Shown piece by piece: positions 60,550-64,000 of a stretch of DNA of 64,000 bases. Numbering within the stretch: the first letter of the stretch is position 1; each line of letters opens with the position of its first letter. Under the pieces are notes generated by a model that searched no databases, was not told the origin of the DNA, and saw nothing but the letters and a program-made list of their open reading frames with translations. The position numbers were made by a program, and so were the translations under genes. Origin of the DNA: Sphingobacteriaceae bacterium (GTDB lineage: Bacteria; Bacteroidota; Bacteroidia; B-17B0; Aurantibacillaceae); the NCBI GenBank assembly GCA_002319075.1, contig NVQB01000001.1:1674001-1738000 (forward strand). The letters are read 5' to 3'.

Positions 60550-62763
60550 TTATTCTATAACGATTTTTTTAGTAGCTTTTTCGTTATTCGTTTCAACCGT
60601 TAGGAAATAAACACCTTTAGGTTTATTTGATAAATTAATAACGTTTTCTTTTGTGTTTTTTACAGCTTTGTCTTCGTAAACAACAGCACCAAGAATGTTA
60701 GTTAATTTTACTTTGTACGTATCTACAGAAGCAGGAAGAGAAACCGAAATTTGATCGTGTGCTGGATTAGGGTAGATAGACAGTACATTTGAAAGGCTAG
60801 TGTTTTCAGCAAGACCTACATAATTACAAGTATACATTTCTTGAGTGATTACCTGTGTAATGGTAGCAGTTCCTGAAGCATTTCTTACTTTCACTGTAAT
60901 AGTATAGTCACCTGTAGCCGCAGCGCCTAAACCAACTCTTACGTTAGAAGAAGATACACCACCTGTGTAAGTAACGTTTGCAGAAGGTGCAACACTCCAG
61001 GTGTAAGTCATACTTCCACCTACCGGGTTAGCAAAACTTGCATTTGTAGTAAATGTGCGGTTCGCATTACAGTTAAAGTTAAATCCAATTGAGCCAGTTG
61101 CAACACATGGTGCAGCACTTACAGTTTGTGTAGTTGAAGTAGAACCAGTAGCGTTAGTTGTTACAAGAGTAATTGAATAAGTTCCTGTAGTACTAAAAAG
61201 AAATGCTGGATTAGCTGCAACCGGTGACGGAGTAATGGTAACGTTTGAAGGCGATACCGACCAAAAATAACTTGGTGAAGGAGAACCAGTACTTGAGTTG
61301 TTAGTTACAACAGAAACGTTGTTACAAGCATTTGCAACTGAGAAACTAGAAACAGGAGCTGAACAAGCAATAACGTTAATTACGAAAGAACTTGTGTTAG
61401 CTCCAATAGTGTTAGTTGCAGTTAAAACTACCGTGTAAACATTTGCAGAAGGGAAAGTAATCGTTGGAGCCGAAGCTGTGTTACTTGATAAAGTTGCACC
61501 AGAACCAACTACAGACCAGCTATAGCTTAAAGAAGGCGAACCCAAAGAAGTATTTACAGGAACAACAGTTGAAGCCGAACTTCCGATACAAATTGTTGGA
61601 GGTAAAGAGAAAGCTGCTGAAGGAGATACTGTTCCGCTGATAGCGGTACCAGTGTATTTCCAAACATTTGTAAAATTGTTAGAGTTAGCGTCTGTAAAAT
61701 CAATTCCGCCTGCCCATCCAGTGGTACCATCAACGAAATCGCCAGTTACATAAGGTATACCTGTGCTACCCCAGTCAGTCCAGGTTACTCCATTATCTGA
61801 TGAATAAGAAATTTTTGAATTTGTACCAGCGTCATAAGAAACGAGGTATCCTGTTCCCGGTATCGGAGTGATATCCCAGGTACCCATATTTGTTGGAACC
61901 GGAGAAATTTGTGACCATGTAGCCCCACCATCAGATGTATGCCATAATTCCTGAACAGAACTAGCGTTAACTTCGATACAAACCCCGTTTAAAGGACTTG
62001 AAAAAGCAATTTCAGTAATCGTGTTAGTTGCTATTCCACTTACTGGAGAAGCACTATAAGTAATCCCTGCATCCGTAGTGCGGAACATTCTGTCTCCATT
62101 AGTTCCAAACCATAAGTTAGATGTTCCTACTTTTGCGTAAAGATTTACAATGGCAAATTCACCAGAAGTTGGATTAGGAATGTTTGCTCCTGGAGTTAAA
62201 GACCAGGTAAGACCTGCATCTGTACTTCTCCATAATTCAAACTCACCATTAATCGGGTCACCATTAGCTATAGCTACTGAAGGAGTTAAGAATGTTATAA
62301 AATTTGCAAATGAAGTGGTATTTGTAAACATACCTGAAGCAGTCATGTTAGACCAGGTTGCTCCACCGTTAGTAGTTCTGTGAATTGCTCCACCACCTTG
62401 ACCAGAGCCCGGACCAACTTTTTTAAAGGCACAAACCCATGCAGTGTTTGCATCGATACCTTCCATGTTACCAATTACATAAGTATTTGTATCACTGTAA
62501 ATAGTTCCACCGCTAAAGGTAACACCCGCGTTAATACTACGTGAATACCAGTTATAATTACGACTTGGAGCGTTCAGATCCCAACCTGTAACCCAAACAA
62601 CATTCGCATCAACAGCATCCATAATTTTTACAGATGGAAGCAGTGCAGTAGTAGGGTTAGGGAATATGGCGTGTTGATTGGTCGCCCATGATGGAGAAGC
62701 AACCTGCGCGAACACAGTGCTTACAGCAACAGAGGCAATAATTGATAGTAGTTGTTTTTTCAT
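60550..62763 (-). CDS. Secreted BNR/Ycf48-like propeller with PKD domains and T9SS tail
   Basis: A 737-residue exported protein: signal peptide (MKKQLLSIIASVAVSTVFAQ), a beta-propeller over about residues 25-380 with repeated Asp boxes (RTTNGGATWSNM, RSTDAGLTWSLT, RTTDAGITYSAS, HTSDGGATWSQI, SSDNGVTWTDWG), three PKD-like domains of ~85 residues with NxxSTGSPSPSYFWSV and similar words, and a type A T9SS tail (IYPNPAHDQISVSL ... GVYFLTVET ... TKKIVIE). It probably binds or displays at the cell surface. It shares the Asp-box theme, but not the sequence blocks, with the three tandem proteins at 52-59 kb. Confidence 0.9.
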   Translation of the reverse strand: MKKQLLSIIASVAVSTVFAQVASPSWATNQHAIFPNPTTALLPSVKIMDAVDANVVWVTGWDLNAPSRNYNWYSRSINAGVTFSGGTIYSDTNTYVIGNMEGIDANTAWVCAFKKVGPGSGQGGGAIHRTTNGGATWSNMTASGMFTNTTSFANFITFLTPSVAIANGDPINGEFELWRSTDAGLTWSLTPGANIPNPTSGEFAIVNLYAKVGTSNLWFGTNGDRMFRTTDAGITYSASPVSGIATNTITEIAFSSPLNGVCIEVNASSVQELWHTSDGGATWSQISPVPTNMGTWDITPIPGTGYLVSYDAGTNSKISYSSDNGVTWTDWGSTGIPYVTGDFVDGTTGWAGGIDFTDANSNNFTNVWKYTGTAISGTVSPSAAFSLPPTICIGSSASTVVPVNTSLGSPSLSYSWSVVGSGATLSSNTASAPTITFPSANVYTVVLTATNTIGANTSSFVINVIACSAPVSSFSVANACNNVSVVTNNSSTGSPSPSYFWSVSPSNVTITPSPVAANPAFLFSTTGTYSITLVTTNATGSTSTTQTVSAAPCVATGSIGFNFNCNANRTFTTNASFANPVGGSMTYTWSVAPSANVTYTGGVSSSNVRVGLGAAATGDYTITVKVRNASGTATITQVITQEMYTCNYVGLAENTSLSNVLSIYPNPAHDQISVSLPASVDTYKVKLTNILGAVVYEDKAVKNTKENVINLSNKPKGVYFLTVETNNEKATKKIVIE

Positions 62764-62955
62764 TTGTCCTTAATTTATTTTAATTGGCTAAAAATAATGA
62801 ATTTTATTCAGACGACTGTAAAAAATGGGCATTTAACACTATTTTATCTTACAAGTGGTCACATATTTTGATTTTATGGCAGGCACAAAAATTGCATATC
62901 CAAGCCTCTATTTTTGCCGCCGATTTAAGTGATACGTCGTCGGTTTTTAAATTTT

Positions 62956-62991
62956 TTTGGATTAAGGCTATTCAAAAATAAGCTACCTTTG
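62956..62991 (+). promoter_or_regulatory. Putative promoter of the ferredoxin-NADP reductase-like gene
   Basis: TACCTTTG (62984-62991) matches TAnnTTTG exactly, 14 bases before the start codon. A TTTG at 62956-62959 could be the -33 element, though the 24-base spacing is slightly long. Confidence 0.55.
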
Positions 62992-63005
62992 CCAAAATTT
63001 TCTAA

Positions 63006-64000
63006 ATGATTCACACAGATTTAGTTATTGTTGGGGCAGGACCAGTGGGTTTATTCGCAATTTTTGAAGCAGGTCTGCTCAAAATGCGCTGTCATCTTAT
63101 CGATTATCTTCCGCAAATTGGCGGTCAGCTTTCTGAAATTTATCCTAAAAAACCTATATACGATATCCCGGGCTATCCATCCGTTTTAGCACAGGAATTA
63201 ATCGACAATTTGTTGAAACAAGCAGAACCTTTCAAGCCTGGTTTTACACTTGGCGAAAGAATTGAGTCAGTTAAAAAAAGAGGTGAACGTGATTTTCTGG
63301 TAACAACCAATATGGGTACACAGGTAGAAGCAAAAGCCGTAGTTATAGCTGGCGGCCTGGGTTGTTTCGAACCTCGTAAACCTGAAATTGCAGGGCTCGA
63401 AAATTTTGAAAATGGCAAAGGAGTTAACTACATGATTCTTGATCCTGAAAAATACCGCGATCAAAAAATGGTAATCGCAGGTGGCGGGGATAGCGCATTA
63501 GACTGGACTATTTTTCTGAGTGATGTTTGCAGCGAACTTACACTGATCCATAGAAGTGAGAGTTTTCGTGGAGCTCCAGATAGCGTTAATAAGGTTATGG
63601 ACCTGGCTGCTAAGGGTAAAATTAAATTACTTCTTAATTCTACCATTGGTTCTGTAAGCGGCAACGGAACATTGGAAAGTATCGAAACCCTAAACATTAA
63701 AACGCAGGAAAAAAACAGTATTGCTACACAACATTTAATTCCATTGTTTGGTCTAAGTCCCAAACTTGGTCCGATTGAAGCCTGGGGACTTAATCTTGAT
63801 AAAAATGCTATTGAAGTAAATGTTGATGACTACAGCACTAACATCGAAGGCATTTATGCTATTGGCGATATAAATACTTATAAAAATAAATTAAAATTAA
63901 TTCTTTGTGGTTTCCACGAAGCTGCATTAATGAGCCACAGTGCTTATAAATACATTAATCCGGGAGTTAAGTATACCATGAAGTATACAACCGTTCAGGG
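63006..64000 (+). CDS. Ferredoxin-NADP reductase-like flavoprotein (TrxB-like), truncated by the window end
   Basis: The frame starts at ATG 63006 and runs open past the right edge, giving the first ~331 residues. The FAD Rossmann motif is IVGAGPVGLFAIFEAGL (residues 8-24). LPQIGGQLSEIYPKKPIYDIPGYP is typical of TrxB-like ferredoxin-NADP reductases. The NADP-binding loop is VIAGGGDSALDWTIFLSD, and the C-terminal FAD motif is GIYAIGDI. There is no CxxC redox pair, unlike thioredoxin reductase. The enzyme would move electrons between NADPH and ferredoxin or a similar partner in the cytosol. YumC-type is the best match; downstream partners are not visible. Confidence 0.92.
   Translation, partial: MIHTDLVIVGAGPVGLFAIFEAGLLKMRCHLIDYLPQIGGQLSEIYPKKPIYDIPGYPSVLAQELIDNLLKQAEPFKPGFTLGERIESVKKRGERDFLVTTNMGTQVEAKAVVIAGGLGCFEPRKPEIAGLENFENGKGVNYMILDPEKYRDQKMVIAGGGDSALDWTIFLSDVCSELTLIHRSESFRGAPDSVNKVMDLAAKGKIKLLLNSTIGSVSGNGTLESIETLNIKTQEKNSIATQHLIPLFGLSPKLGPIEAWGLNLDKNAIEVNVDDYSTNIEGIYAIGDINTYKNKLKLILCGFHEAALMSHSAYKYINPGVKYTMKYTTVQ

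Overview
The window is AT-rich chromosomal DNA of a member of the Bacteroidota. The evidence is: (i) at least eight secreted proteins end in type IX secretion system (T9SS) sorting domains (YPNP...GIY/KKLIIE type A tails, plus one type B / gliding-associated tail at the left edge); (ii) several genes are preceded by the Bacteroidota -7 box TAnnTTTG, and Shine-Dalgarno sequences are mostly absent; (iii) there are SprB-like repeats, a short Bacteroidota-type arginine decarboxylase and an intact mreBCD-mrdA-rodA cluster. Nothing allows a reliable call below phylum; a Flavobacteriales- or Sphingobacteriales-like lineage is likely. I see no tRNA, rRNA, CRISPR array, transposase or phage gene.

Layout. 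0-1.3 kb: tail of a T9SS type B protein, then purQ. 1.3-17.1 kb: a surface-glycan region with several multi-pass GT-C-like membrane proteins, including a tandem paralogous pair at 2.8-7.3 kb, a DPM1-like GT2, and a GT39 / MBOAT / SGNH-like cassette lying between the two halves of an acetoacetate-type CoA transferase (scoA ... scoB). 17.1-26.7 kb: the cell-wall and shape block, with PBP1A next to the glycan genes, a small hydrolase and an outer-membrane barrel, then mreB-mreC-mreD-mrdA-rodA. 26.8-29.6 kb: a 37-unit heptamer repeat abutting the arginine decarboxylase gene, and a divergent arginase-family gene. 29.8-44.6 kb: T9SS and surface proteins, namely a serine hydrolase, a 1403-residue adhesin with a glycine-rich head and 12 Ig-like repeats, and a four-gene operon built around a 2160-residue SpvB/FG-GAP/RHS protein. 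That operon carries a fibre-like protein, a small T9SS protein and, directly after the RHS gene, a small orphan that is a candidate immunity gene. 45-52 kb: housekeeping genes (DUF1569, enoyl-CoA hydratase, gamma-carbonic anhydrase, YbaB, a lipoprotein, nadE, SprT-like, a LacI regulator, an aminotransferase). 52-58.8 kb: three tandem paralogous ~700-residue T9SS proteins with Asp-box-like motifs. 58.9-64 kb: HU, fmt, another BNR/PKD/T9SS protein and the start of a ferredoxin-NADP reductase-like flavoprotein.

How the genes fit together. The mre/mrd block and PBP1A make and shape peptidoglycan. The glycan genes would supply lipid-linked sugars (GT2), transfer them outside the membrane (GT-C proteins) and O-acylate the product (MBOAT plus SGNH-like). 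The decarboxylase/arginase pair handles arginine and polyamines. The T9SS substrates form the variable surface repertoire, although no T9SS machinery gene lies in the window. Several intergenic gaps hold palindromic or tandem repeats of distinct types.

Best candidates for something new: the RHS toxin-immunity operon with its uncharacterised C-terminal domain, the interrupted scoA/scoB operon, and the heptamer array directly after the arginine decarboxylase stop codon.
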